Positions 22,756 through 33,261 of a stretch of 64,000 nucleotides of DNA are shown piece after piece. The DNA is from Ichthyophis bannanicus (lineage: Eukaryota; Chordata; Amphibia; Gymnophiona; Ichthyophiidae): assembly GCA_033557465.1 (NCBI GenBank), contig CM066034.1, positions 413,580,159-413,644,158 of the forward strand, read 5' to 3'. Within the stretch, counting starts at the first letter, position 1. Each line of letters opens with the position of its first letter. The translations under genes and the position numbers were made by a program. The notes under the pieces are model-generated. The model was not told where the DNA came from. It saw nothing but the letters and a program-made list of their open reading frames with translations, and made no database searches.

Positions 22756-22952
22756 CTGCTCTGATGCTGCAGTGATCTTTTGATCCACATGGGGGTAGGA
22801 CAAGGTCTCTTGGAATCTCTCAGCAGTCAGATTTCTTAGGTTTCAAATTTTATTCCATTCATTCAGTGCACAATACTGCCAAAAATAGGGAAAAAATCAC
22901 CTAGACATTCAGCAGATCACCAAATGCTTAGATGCTTTTTAAGGGCTAAGCG

Positions 22953-23310
22953 TAGTTATTCACCTATAACAGGTTTTCTCTGGGGACAGCAGGAATCAGT
23001 CCTCATATATGGGTGATGTCGGTGCTGATGGAGCACCCACGGAAGCATCTCCCCTGCTTTCAAAGAAAGCCTTTGGGAGATGCACCATGCATGCGTGGTC
23101 CCCTTCCCGCCCAAGGGTGTCATCTTGCCTCAGTCTAATGACATAGCTAAGATGGCAAAAATTAAAATACAGTAAAGAAGCAACTCCATGGGGAGGAGGG
23201 AGGGTTGTGAGGACTGATTCCTGCTGTCCCTGGAGAACATCTGTTATAGGTGAATAACTACACTTTCTCCTGGAACAAGCAGAAAATCAGTCCTTATATA
23301 CGTGACTCCC
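22953..23310. repeat. Terminal repeat and ICR of DIRS element 2
   Basis: The end block gttattcacctataacagg … ggacagcaggaatcagtcct (about 22955-23013) returns in reverse complement at 23209-23258. It is followed directly by tacactttctcctggaacaa (23259 on), which should be complementary to the lost right terminus. This repeats the logic seen in element 1: left end and right end are represented fused inside the element. Confidence 0.75.
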
Positions 23311-23489
23311 CAACTACAGGCTACCGACAGCCTGTAAAAATGCCATGGTGACAAGTAAAGGGTGAGCCATGAGCAGCAGCAGTTGGGTACCTACTGAGAG
23401 ATTCTCACAAGACCAAAGTATCAATTGAGGAACCAGCACTGCAGTAGCCTGAACACAGAAGGGTCGGAGGGCAGAAGTTGCCTACACCC

Positions 23490-24375
23490 CGAAGAGATTA
23501 CGAAGTACAGCCTGGTCAAAGGCACTGTCCCATCAGGACTCCCTCTCCAGGCAGTAGCGAGCTGCAAAGGTATGGACCAAAGACCAGGTGGTGGCCCGGC
23601 AGATTTCTGTCATAGGGATGGAACACAGATTTGCTATGGAAGTAACCATGACCCTGAAGTGGTGCGCCGTGACTCTCTGATTCAGTGAGATTCCCGCCTG
23701 CTCATAGGTAAGGGTAATGCAATCCGCTATCCAAGCGGACAGAGTTCACTGTGTCACTGGGAGCCCCATATGACTGGGGTCATAGGATATGAAAAGGTGA
23801 GGTGCTGGTCTCCACCCTGCTGGCATGAGGCTTCAGAAAGAAGGTGGGGAGCACCATCTCCTGATTGAAGTGGAATGGGGATGCCACCTTTGGCAGAAAA
23901 TGAGGGTGTGTACGGAGCACCATCCTGTTCTTGTAGAACCTTGTGTAGGAGGCTCTGCCATCAGAGCCTGGAGCTTGCTTTCTCTGCAAGCTGATGTGAG
24001 TGCCACAAGGAACACGACCTTCCAGGAGAGGTATCTCAAGTGGCAGGTAGCCAGGGGCTCAAAAGGCGGCTTAGTGTGCTGCAAGATCACCACATTGAGA
24101 TCCCACTCCACTGCTTGGGGATGGACAGGAGGTTTGGATAGCATGAGGCACATCAAGAACAGAGATACAAAGGACTGAGCCGAGAGGGGCTTGCCCTCAA
24201 TGGAATGGTGGTGCGCTGTGATAACGCTTATGTGCACTCTGACTGAGTTGGACTTTAGTCCCACCTGTGACACATGGAGCAGGTACTGGAGTGCTACTTG
24301 TACCAAGCAGGAAAACAAGTTCGTCTGCCTTTCAGTGCACCACACTGAGAATTGGGGCCACTTGAAGGCATACAT
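23490..24375 (-). pseudogene. DIRS 2 tyrosine recombinase
   Basis: Minus-strand blocks in order: LRYLSWKVVFLVALTSACRE with SKLQALMAEPP, holding the first catalytic Arg region; then FHFNQEMVLPTFF; WIADCITLTYEQAGISLNQR; VTAHHFRVMV with an H-x-x-R arrangement; and VHTFAARYCLE with the candidate nucleophile Tyr. The frame is broken in several places, but unlike element 1 all catalytic regions can be recognised. The region expected to read ARRESEL shows CRESKL, so the catalytic Arg context is altered. Confidence 0.7.
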
Positions 24376-24399
24376 TCATCTTGTGGAAGCATTATGAGA

Positions 24400-25150
24400 G
24401 GCCAGAAGAACCTCTTCCACGTCCTGTGGGAGGTTGAAGGGAGCTAACATTATCCTATCAGCAGCCAAGCCATGAATGACAGCGACCCCAAGTCGGGGTG
24501 TAGGAGAGAGCCCTGCTCCTAAGAAAGTAGTCCTGGAGTTCATCCCAGAGGAACTGACGATGCTGCTGACAGGCTGAGGAGCAGCGGGAACCAGGGTTGC
24601 CTGGGCCATGGGCAGCTATCAGTATTAGTGATGTCGTGTTGCGCTGGACCTTGAAGAGGGTCTTGGCGACTAGTGGTGTCAGTGGGAAGGCATAAAGGAG
24701 GCCTTCCGTCCATGGAATGAGGAATGCATCTGCTGCCACCTGGGACGGGTGCGGTTGGTGGGAGCAGAAGCGAGGCAACTGCATGTTGTCCGGGCTGGTG
24801 AACAAGTCCACCAGGGAGACACCCCAGAGTCGAAACAGCCACCACTTGTGTGGCTGGAGGACTCTGCTCAGCTTGTCTGCCAAGGTATTGTCTTGGGCCG
24901 GAGGTAGACCACTCTTAGGAGCATACCTTTGCATGTTCCACAGGAGAAGAGGGCTACCATCTCCTGGAAGCGAGAGTACGATCCCGTGCCCCCTTGTTTG
25001 TTCATGTAGAACATTGCAACTTGGTTGTCGGCTTGGACCAGCACCAACTTGTGCTGCAGCTGATGGTGGAAGGCTCGGAGAGCCAGAAATATCGCCCAGA
25101 GCTCCAGCATATTGATTGGCATCTGGGATTCTGTCTGGGACCAGCTGCCT
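24400..25150 (-). pseudogene. DIRS 2 RNase H and following domain
   Basis: The minus strand gives MPINMLELWAIFLALRAFHH and LVLVQADNQVAMFYMNKQGG, RNase H blocks of DIRS. These are followed after a frame change by DNTLADKLSRVLQPHKWW, VDLFTSPDNMQLPRFCSH and LIPWTEGLLYAFPLTPL. This domain order is the same as in element 1. Stops and frame changes leave it non-functional. Confidence 0.75.
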
Positions 25151-25164
25151 TGTGTCTGCAGGCC

Positions 25165-26075
25165 CTCGAAATTTATTGTTTACTGCTTATTTAGCATTTG
25201 ATATACCGCCCCCCATTACATCGGGGCGGTTTACAATAAAGTAAATGTATAGGGAAAGGAAATGAAGTTACAATCTTTCTTCAGGAAAGAAAGAGAAAAG
25301 AAAACTTTAAACATTAACTTGGCAGAGAATGGGAAATAGAGAGTTAGGGGGGAAGGTTAAAGGCTGAGGAAAAGAGGTGGGTTTTCAGTAGGAATCGGAA
25401 CTTAGGGTAGGACTCCTCCAGTCAAAGGGCAGGGGTCAGAGAGTTCCATAGGGAAGGACCGAGGTAGAATAAGGCCGAATGTCTAGTTGATTGGAGATGT
25501 GCCTGTGAGGGGGGAGGCAGGTATAGGCGATTTACGTGGATAGAGTGGAGACTGCGAGATGGTGTGTGAAATGTTAATAGATCGGCCAGATACTGGGGTC
25601 TGTGGGAGTAAATAGCATGATGCACTAACGTAAGGATCTTGAATTGTATCCGGAAATCCAGTGGCAGCCAGTGAAGGCAATGGAGAATTGGAGTAATGTG
25701 ATCTCGAGAAGAAGCATGAGATGCCATCCTAGCTGCAGTGTTCTGTAACAATTGTAGTCTGCGACGTTGATATTGAGGGATACCTGCGAGTATAGAGTTA
25801 CCAAAGTCTAGTCTTGTAATAACCAATGAAAGGAGGAGAGTGAGCAAGGCCTGTGAGGAGAGGAAGGGCCTGATAGCACGAATACATTGAAGTTAAAAGA
25901 AAGAACGCCGGGAAACATGAGAAATATGATCGTTGAATGAAAGCACTATCAAGAATAATACCTAGATAATGGAGCTTGGGCACAAGTATGATTGGAGTAC
26001 CTGAGAAGGAAGGAGCAAGCAGTGGGCAAGTAGAACTATGAGGGAACCAAACTACGGCAGTTTTGGAAATACTCC
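25165..26075 (-). mobile_element. L2 LINE, 5' truncated, inserted in DIRS 2
   Basis: The minus strand reads LSLVITRLDFGNSILAGIPQ, LLQNTAARMASHASSRDHIT, PILHCLHWLPLDFRIQFK and SALFYLGPSLWNSLTPA, the C-terminal part of L2 ORF2, mostly in one open frame (25847 down to 25422). The 3' UTR runs to 25165 and contains the hairpin-like ataccgccccccatt / cggggcggttta motif of L2-like ends. It splits the DIRS between RNase H and RT. The open frame suggests a fairly recent insertion. Confidence 0.82.
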
Positions 26076-26795
26076 AGTAAGGAGTTTTCTGTGGTGAGGA
26101 GTGGACCCTCTGGGGAGTGGGTGCTTGGAAGGGTATCCCGACCTGGAGGTGGCAAGGGATCTGCCAACATCAAAGGGAGTCTGCCAGCTGGCAGGTCAAC
26201 CTCACTCTTTACCGGAGCCTGCCTATGGCTTGTGTCCACTGAGAGCAGAGGCACCACTGGGCCATGCTCATTTGCAGTCAGGCATATGGAGTCACGTGAA
26301 CAGTGGAGGCCATGTGGCCCAGCAGGCAGAGGAGAAGCTGGGCAGGTAGCGACCAGTGTCGCTGTACTTCTGCGGCTAGTCCCCTGAGGCATTCTGACCT
26401 CTCCTGAGGGAGGAAGGCCTTGGCGTGAAGGGTTTCTAGCTGAGCCCCTATAAACTCAAGGCATTGAGCAGCAGAGAGGTGGGACTTGGGGTAGTTGATG
26501 ATGAACCCCAGATGCTTCAGGGCATTGATGGTGTGCCCTGTGGCACATTGCGCCTCCGCAGCTATGCCTCACCTTATGAGCCAGTCGTCTAAGTAGGGAA
26601 AGATGAATGCCTCTTGGAGACAGAGGTGGGCTGCAACCACTGTGAGGCACTTGGTGAAGACCCTTGGCGATGAGGCCAGCCCAAAGGGCAGCACCCTGTA
26701 TTAGGTGCACTCCTGCCACCACGAACCGGAGGTATTTTCTGTGGCTGGGATGGATCAGGATGTTTGTGTAGGCATCCTTTAGGTTTAAGGAGTAT
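26075..26795 (-). pseudogene. DIRS 2 reverse transcriptase fragment
   Basis: Minus-strand blocks include DAYTNILIHPSHRKYLRFV, GLASSPRVFTKCL (frame-shifted) and, at about 26600-26565, PYLDDWLIR with the catalytic YLDD intact. Frames are interrupted several times. The N-terminal part of RT is missing beyond 26795. Confidence 0.7.
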
Positions 26796-26978
26796 AGCCA
26801 TTATTAAAGTGGACCCAGAATATCCACTGCTTGCCCCAATACAAGCTTTGTGGAACCTGTGTCTTTTGTGGAAACTGCTAGGTACTTATGACCTAGATTG
26901 GCCACTGTTGGATACAGGATTCTGGGCTTGATGGACCTTGGTCTGATCCAGTATGGCATATCTTAGGTTCTTATGTTG
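26790..26978 (+). mobile_element. CR1 3' end fragment
   Basis: About 190 bases from ccattattaaagtggaccca to gtatggcatatcttaggttc, matching the 3' UTR of the CR1 copies at 20.47-20.66 and 22.57-22.75 kb. It is a heavily 5' truncated insertion abutting the truncated DIRS. Confidence 0.85.
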
Positions 26979-28103
26979 TGGATTATGGGGATTAGGTGGA
27001 AGTAAGTTGAAAATGCTTCATTCCTGGAGGGTAATAGGGTGGATAGACCTAGAAGAGTGAGCCAGAAGTAGGTGGCTGGCATGCTTACTGTTGAGGGTAG
27101 TGGTCAGAGTCTTGGGGAGGGGGAGGATTGATGGTCACTCCCATCAGAACGTTTCAGTGGGTTGTGGGTTGTATTTGGACAGAAGAGCAGCCTCTTACCT
27201 ACTCCCATGATGTGTCTATGGGTCCTTTCTGCGATCCATGCCTAAGGACCCTTTGGCAAGGCCCTTAGGCGTGAGCATGTCAGAGAGATGCCCAGATAAA
27301 TGTAGCTGGAGCAAGCATGATGCAACTGTGGGGTGGAGATTACCACTAGGTCAGAAATGCTGCTTCCTTGTGCTTCCTGTGTGCCGCTATGGAGGAGATC
27401 GTGCACAGATTGGTGCTCTGGAGGTCTGGCGGTCTGTGAGATGTTCCAGTATGGCCGATGCAGAGAAGTGGTAGAGTGTCGGTTATAGAGTGTCATTACA
27501 GTTGTCCTGTCACCAGACCCCCATGAGACATGTCCCCAAACATGACACCGAGCCACAAAGTGTAGCACTTTGCCCCAAGGCAGAAGCACAGCAGTATGTG
27601 GATGCCATAGAGACTTCGGACACACCATGCCTGTCCATCTGATCCAGACCAATGACACATGAGCACTGGTGGGGAAACTGTGGGAAGCAACACATAAATG
27701 GTACACTGCTCAGAGTGGGAGCAGTGCCAGCAAAGAGTAGCTGGAGAGTGGTAGGACAGGAGCTTTGATCAGCAGGTGTAGTCTGATCACTGAGAAAGGG
27801 CCAGATGCTGATGGGAAACAGGTGTGTCCCATGCTTTGGGAAATGCAGAAGGAAAAGAGGGTGGCCATGGCACTACCAACAGCCACATCACAGGATGTCA
27901 TGGGCCTCAGTAGTATCTGACCCTCTAAGGCCATTGTGTATCAATATCCCCTATGTGCATGAGAAATGAAATGTGAATAAAAGACACACATGAGCTCAGG
28001 GTGGATTTACAAGATGATGGTACAGTGGTGCATAAACTCAGTGTCCTGAACACCGCTGTAGCTGACATGTGTGTTGCCCACAGACAAAACTGAAATGTGG
28101 TTG
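26979..28103. other. Unrecognised intronic sequence
   Basis: I find no nameable element. Frames of up to 154 codons on the minus strand (27242-27706) have no motif that I recognise and no codon pattern that supports them. It may be a decayed DNA transposon, but I cannot show it. Confidence 0.35.
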
Positions 28104-28215
28104 AGAGTTGGAGTAGTGGCCTTGTGGTTAGAGCAACAGCCAAGTACCCAAACGAGCAAGGGTTGGACCCAAAATATCACACCTTGTGACTGTAGTCAGA
28201 TCACCGTACTCTCCA
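28104..28215 (+). mobile_element. tRNA-derived SINE (MIR-like)
   Basis: A box region ggccttgtggttagagcaac, a B-box-like agggttggacccaaa, then a core resembling the MIR block (caccttgtgactgtagtcag, then atagcctctgaa). Same broad family as 1428-1650 but in plus orientation. Confidence 0.65.
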
Positions 28216-28360
28216 TAGCCTCTGAAGAAAAGGTCAGGCAAGCAGCATCTGGTCATACTGTGCCAAGAAAACCCTGAGGCAGCTGGTCCCACAGGAGCCA
28301 GGGAACAGTGAAGGGTGGAGTGGAGACAAACACCTCTTAAAGTCCAACACAGCTTTATTA

Positions 28361-28410
28361 GCCCCTACACTTGCAGTGTTTCGGTACGTATGCCTTCTTC
28401 AGGGGGGTAG
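28361..28410 (-). ncRNA. Hammerhead ribozyme candidate
   Basis: The minus strand gives, in order: stem I 5' side CCCC; core CUGAAGA (fits CUGANGA); a weak stem II (GG…CC); GAAA; stem III CACU/AGUG with loop GCA; cleavage-site UA; and stem I 3' side GGGG. All conserved core positions are present. Hammerheads are known in Penelope-like and other vertebrate retroelements, where they process the element RNA. An AATAAA lies just downstream (taataaagc). Stem II is short, which weakens the call. No folding program was run. Confidence 0.5.
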
Positions 28411-29914
28411 ATAACCTCCAACAGAAAATAATGAGACAATAAATTAACAACATAAAACCATAAATATACCAATATTAAAAAGTAATATAATAACAAAAAC
28501 GTAATAAATAATTAGAAATACACAGTAAAACTTACATATTAAAAAGCAATCTCTCAATGAAACAGTTAAAACATAAATATATGCAAACACATGTAAAAAT
28601 ATGAACAAGGAGAGTGAAATAAAACAAATACAGCTTCTAAGTAACTCATAAATACATTAGAAGCGATTAGGTGATATCTTAAAGAAACATTTAGAAATGA
28701 GGAGGAAAATGAAACACCATGAATATGTGTTACCATTTTTATATTCCCAGTGAGATACCCTATATGTCTTTATTGTAATCATGCTCCCTGTGATGAGGAC
28801 ATTGTCAACAAAATAAAAAATAAAATAAAAACATACTTAGCTGCTTCTTAGGACAGCAAAAATGTTTAGAAAATCTAAACAAATAGGGGGAGGAAGTGAA
28901 GAGAGAAACAAACTTTAATGGCCTGGCATTATAATATCCCTTGTGACATTTACAGCTAACTCCAATTAATAATATCTTAGGCCACTATTGATATAAAGAA
29001 AGTGATACCTACATATCTTTCAATCGCAAACCTAGACTTTATGAATATTGTAGACACCACAGTAAATACCAGCCTTCTCCCATTTAAAAATGTTAAAAAA
29101 CACCAAAACTCTTTACACTAACAATAGCGACCTCTATTTGTATAACCCCAAGGTTAAGCTGATCTATTACTATCCCAGGGTATCAACTCTTAAATTACTA
29201 TAAAAGTCTTAGAGAAGGAGGCAATCGTCTTATCACAATACAACAAATTCAAGACTAGCCCAAGTAAAACTAAGACACCAAAGCTCTGTGCAAAAACAAT
29301 TACACCCTCCGTTTGTGTAAACCCAAAGTTAAGCTGGTCTATTTCAATCTCAGGGTATGAACTCTAAAACTATTATAAATATTTAAAAGAAGGAAGAATT
29401 TGCCTTACCACAATGGACCAGGCTCAGGAATGGCCAAAATGAAACGAAAAGTGAACACCAAGGTTCTGCAGCTTCATTTAAAACTGGAGAAAGTGGCGCG
29501 AAATGGAATCGAGGGGTAACCATAGAAACCTACTTCATCTTCTCATGTGTCCTCAACAAGATGAAAAGAAAAAATAACTTATTATTACTATATAGCCAAC
29601 TGGATGACTGCACTAAAGAATTGGAACCTGAAGAATTTAGATAATAAATGTATATATATGCAACAATGCACCTTATCAATATGCAGGTACAGAACCCATC
29701 TAGTATATAAAAATGATAGATAAACAATAAACCTAATAATGAGAATGTGGCTGCCAACATAAATAAAAGATAATCATTAAATATCCTTAAAATATATAAG
29801 TAAGCAATGCCGCATGTGGCTAAAAACCTCGTAAAAACTACTATCAAAACTAGAGGTACTATAAAGACTAGCAATACCAGCAAAATAAAAAGGAGGGGGG
29901 AGGGGGGCAGTGCA
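28411..29914. other. AT-rich sequence, possible body of a hammerhead-bearing element
   Basis: No coding frame that I can name. Upstream (in minus sense) of the hammerhead candidate the sequence is AT-rich and contains the ~175 bp tandem repeat at 29101-29460. A GC-richer patch (29490-29525) lies beyond it. It may be the remainder of a Penelope-like or other non-autonomous element, but no RT or GIY-YIG motif is visible. Confidence 0.35.
29101..29460. repeat. ~175 bp tandem repeat, about two copies
   Basis: The block caccaaaactctttacacta … ttaagctgatctatt … agggtatcaactc at 29101-29275 returns at 29276-29450 as caccaaagctctgtgcaaaa … ttaagctggtctatt … agggtatgaactc. A third start (caccaaggttctg) appears at 29456. 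Copies differ at roughly 20-25% of positions by eye. Confidence 0.7.
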
Positions 29915-32900
29915 TTCTAAACATCCATCACCCTTTCAGTGAAAAAGTATTTCCTGACATTGCCTTTGTTTACCCCCTTGCAGTTTCATGTTATACCCTC
30001 TAGTTTTTGTCTTTGAAAAAGGTTTGTTTGTTCATTAATACTCTTAAGTTTTAAAGGTCTGTATCAAAACTCCCTGTCCCTCCTCTCCTCTAACGTATAC
30101 AAATTTAGGTCTTCAAGTCTCTTCTTGTACATCTTGTGGCACAGGCTCTAAATCATTTTGGTTGCTTTCCTCTGAACCATTTCCAGTCTTTTTATATCCT
30201 TTGCAAGATACGGTCTCCAAAGCTGAACACAACATTCCAAGTGAGCCCTCACCAGCGACTTGTACAGTGGCATTAGTACTTCCTCCTTTCTGCTGGTAAT
30301 TCCTTTCTGTATGCAGCACAGCACTCTTCTGGCATTGGCCACTGCCTTGTCACACTGTTTCGCCACCTTAAGATCCTCAGAAACAACCACCCCAAGTCCT
30401 TCTCCTGGTCCGTGCACACCAACCTCTCGCCCCCATCACATACAATTCCCTTGGATTTCTGCATCCCAAGTGCATGACACTGCACTTCTTCACATTAAAT
30501 CTTAACTACCAAGCATTAGACCATTCTTCCAGCTTTTGTAGATCTTTCCCCATGTTATCCACTCCCTCAGGAGAGTCCACTCTGCTGCAAATTTCCATGT
30601 CATCTTCAAAAAGACAGACTTTTCCATTCAGTCCTTCAGCAATATCACTCACAAATACATTGGATAGTACTGGTCCTAGGACCGATCCCTGGGGCACGCC
30701 ACTACTCAGTCACCTTCCTTTCATCTGAGTGAGTTTCATTTACCATCACCTTTTGTCGTCTGTCAATCAACCAGTTTCTGATCCAGTTCACCAAGTTAGG
30801 ACCCATCCCCAGGCTGTTCAGTTTATTGACAAGTCTTCTGTGAGGAACAGTATCAAAGGCTTTGCTGAAATCTAGGTAGATTACATCCATTACATGCCCT
30901 AGTTCTCTGGTCACAAAGTCAAAGTACTCAATCAGATTTGTTGATTTGTTTGGCATGATCTTTCAGGAGCACCTCCATTACTTTTCCCACCACCGAGGTA
31001 AGGCTTACTGGCCTATAGTTTGTCATTTCTTCCCTATTACCACTTTTGTGAAGAGGTACCACATCAGTCCTGTGGAACGTCTCCTGTCTCCAAGGGTCTG
31101 TTAAAAACATCCTTTAAAGGCCTGCAAGAACCTCTCTGAGCTCTTTTAGTATCCTGGGATGTATCCCATCCGGTCTGATAGCCTTGTCTACTTTCAGTTT
31201 TGCAAGCTGTTCAAACACATCATCTACTCCATTCCCATTCGTATATTTGTCAATCACAGATGATCCTTCTCCAGGATTTTCTTTAGTAAAAATAGAACAG
31301 AAGTATTTTTTAGCATTTTTGCTTTTTCAATGTCACTTTCCACAAATCCGTTCTCAGCACTTTTGAGTTTTGTGATTCCACCTCTGACCTTCCTCTTCTG
31401 TCGAATATACCTGAAAAACATTTGTCTCCATGCTTCAGATCTTTAGCCATCTTTTCTTCTGCCTTTGATTTTGCTATCCTTATTTCTCTTTTTGTCTCTT
31501 TTAGCTTTATCATGTATTCTGTTCTGTGTTCCTCTTTTTGTGAACTTCTGAATTTTGCGAAAGCTGTGTTTTTTGTCTTTATTTGTGCAGTTATTTCTTT
31601 GGAGAACCAAATAGGTTTCCTTTTCCTCTTGTTTTTCTTTACTTTCTTTACATATGTATCTGTTACCTCTTTTATTGTCTCCTTTAGTTTAGCCCACTGC
31701 AATTCCACTTCCCTTACCTCTTCCCACCCTGCTAACTCCTCCTTCAGGCATTTGGCCATTTTACTGAAGTCAACATTTTTGAAGTCTAGGACTTTGAGCT
31801 TGCTGTGATTGGACTCTGCCTTGGTTTTTATCTCAAACCACACCGTATGATGATCGCTGTTGCTCACATGGGCACCCACTCAAGCATTTAACACTTTGGT
31901 GAGTACTAAATCCAGCATAAAACTTTCCCTGGTCGGTTCCATCACCATTTGTCTTAGCAATGCATCTTAGTAGGCATTCACAATTTTTTAACTTCTTTCT
32001 AGATTTGCAGAAGGAATACTCCAATCTATATTGGGTAGATTAAAGTCACCCAATATGATCACTTCCCCCTTCATGGCTATGTTTGCAATATCAATAATCA
32101 AGTCTCTATCCATTTATTTGGTTTCAGTTGGAGGCCTGTAGACTACACCAGTATGGATGATAGTGCTATCTCCTCTTTCCAACATAATCCACAGTGCTTC
32201 TTCTTTTCCCCACGTTCCCTGCATTTCAGCAGCTTTCATATTGCTTTTGACATATAGGGCTACTCCTCTGCCTTTTCTATCTCTTCTAAATAAATCATAG
32301 CCAGCTATGGCTATATCCCATTCATGCGACTTGTTAAACTATGTTCCTGTAATGGCCACAATGTCCAAGTCCACTTCCAACATTAGGGCTTCCAGGTCAG
32401 GAACCTTGTTGTCTAGGCTGCATTTGTGCTCATTGTTTTCCAGCATTTGTCAACTGCCTTGCCTATATTTTGCATGGATTTTGTTCTGCATGCTTCTTCC
32501 CGCTTGCCATTGGTGTGTGGGTTAATATTGTGGTTGTTTCCAATGTTATGTTTTTGCTGGGAGTGACGTCCTGAATTTGTTCTTCTCCATCTGTCACCCA
32601 CTTTCCCTAGTTTAAATGCCTATCTATGTAATGCCTGAATTTTTTCACTTAGAAACCTTTTCCCTGTGACAGAGAGATGTAGTCCATCCACACAGTATAT
32701 TTCCCCATCTATTTCCCCAGTCGCCAATATATCTAAATCCTTCTTGCTTGCACCAGGTTTGGAGCCATGTATTAAAGTTGATTATGTGATGTAGCCCTTC
32801 TGCCCCCTTACTAAGAACAACAGGTAGAACTTCTGAGAATGCTATAGTGTTAACAATGGGTTTGAGTTTCTCTCCTAGAATCCGGAAGTTCCTTTGAACT

Positions 32901-33150
32901 ATTGAGGCACTGTTCTAACCAGGTCATTTGTATCCAAGTGGATGATAACATCAGTTTTGGAGTGCTCACTTTCTGCACTAACTATGCCAACAATTTGGTT
33001 TGTGTTCCTGCTGGCTGAAAAGCCTGGAAAGCATTTGACCAACTTCTCTCCTTTGAACTGTGTTCCCAAGTTGGTACCTCTGTTGATGGAGTCTCCAAGT
33101 GGCATTTGAAAGGGACCGTGTGTTGGGGAACAGATAGGGGGACAAGACAG
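29915..33150 (-). mobile_element. CR1 LINE, antisense, nearly complete, degenerate
   Basis: On the minus strand: ORF1 esterase piece (about 33130-32900) with TDVIIHLDTNDLVRTVPQ, a GTND-type block with D in place of G. Then ORF2 endonuclease (GDFNLPNIDW near 32040, MGAHVSNSDHHTVWFEI), the linker (KKNKRKRKPIWFSKEI), RT blocks (NYRPVSLTSVVGKVMEVLL, DVIYLDFSKAFDTVPHR, MPQGSVLGPVLSNVFVSD) and the C-terminal VRAHLECCVQLWRPYLAK. The catalytic block reads CLFEDDMEI, FEDD instead of FADD. Many frame breaks. It is a different CR1 subfamily from those at 16.5-22.8 kb. Confidence 0.85.
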
Positions 33151-33261
33151 CAGATCCAGGCTTCTTCCCCTCCAGCCATGGTGCAGCATGATGAGGCACC
33201 AGCAGGCACTGCAGACAGCGCGGCCCTGCAGCAGGCAGATAGCCCAGAGCATGCCATACTG

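Larger units (their letters stand above)
22953..26795 (-). mobile_element. DIRS retrotransposon 2, 5' truncated, minus strand
   Basis: A second DIRS element of a different subfamily from the one at 2.4 kb. In transcription order it carries RT (26800 to about 26100), RNase H (about 25120-24400) and tyrosine recombinase (24375-23490), then the ICR (23208-23310) and the 3' inverted terminal repeat (22953-23040). The promoter-side terminal repeat and gag are missing: the RT reading stops at 26795 where a CR1 3' end begins. An L2 is inserted between RT and RNase H. Confidence 0.82.

Noticed and set aside
27242..27706. 154-codon minus-strand ORF as a possible gene
   Set aside because: No recognisable domain, overlapping alternative frames of similar length, and no sign of splicing or conservation visible.
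29530..29883. Hydrophobic 117-codon minus-strand ORF, possible membrane protein
   Set aside because: AT-rich sequence read as Leu/Ile/Phe/Tyr codons; composition explains the hydrophobicity.
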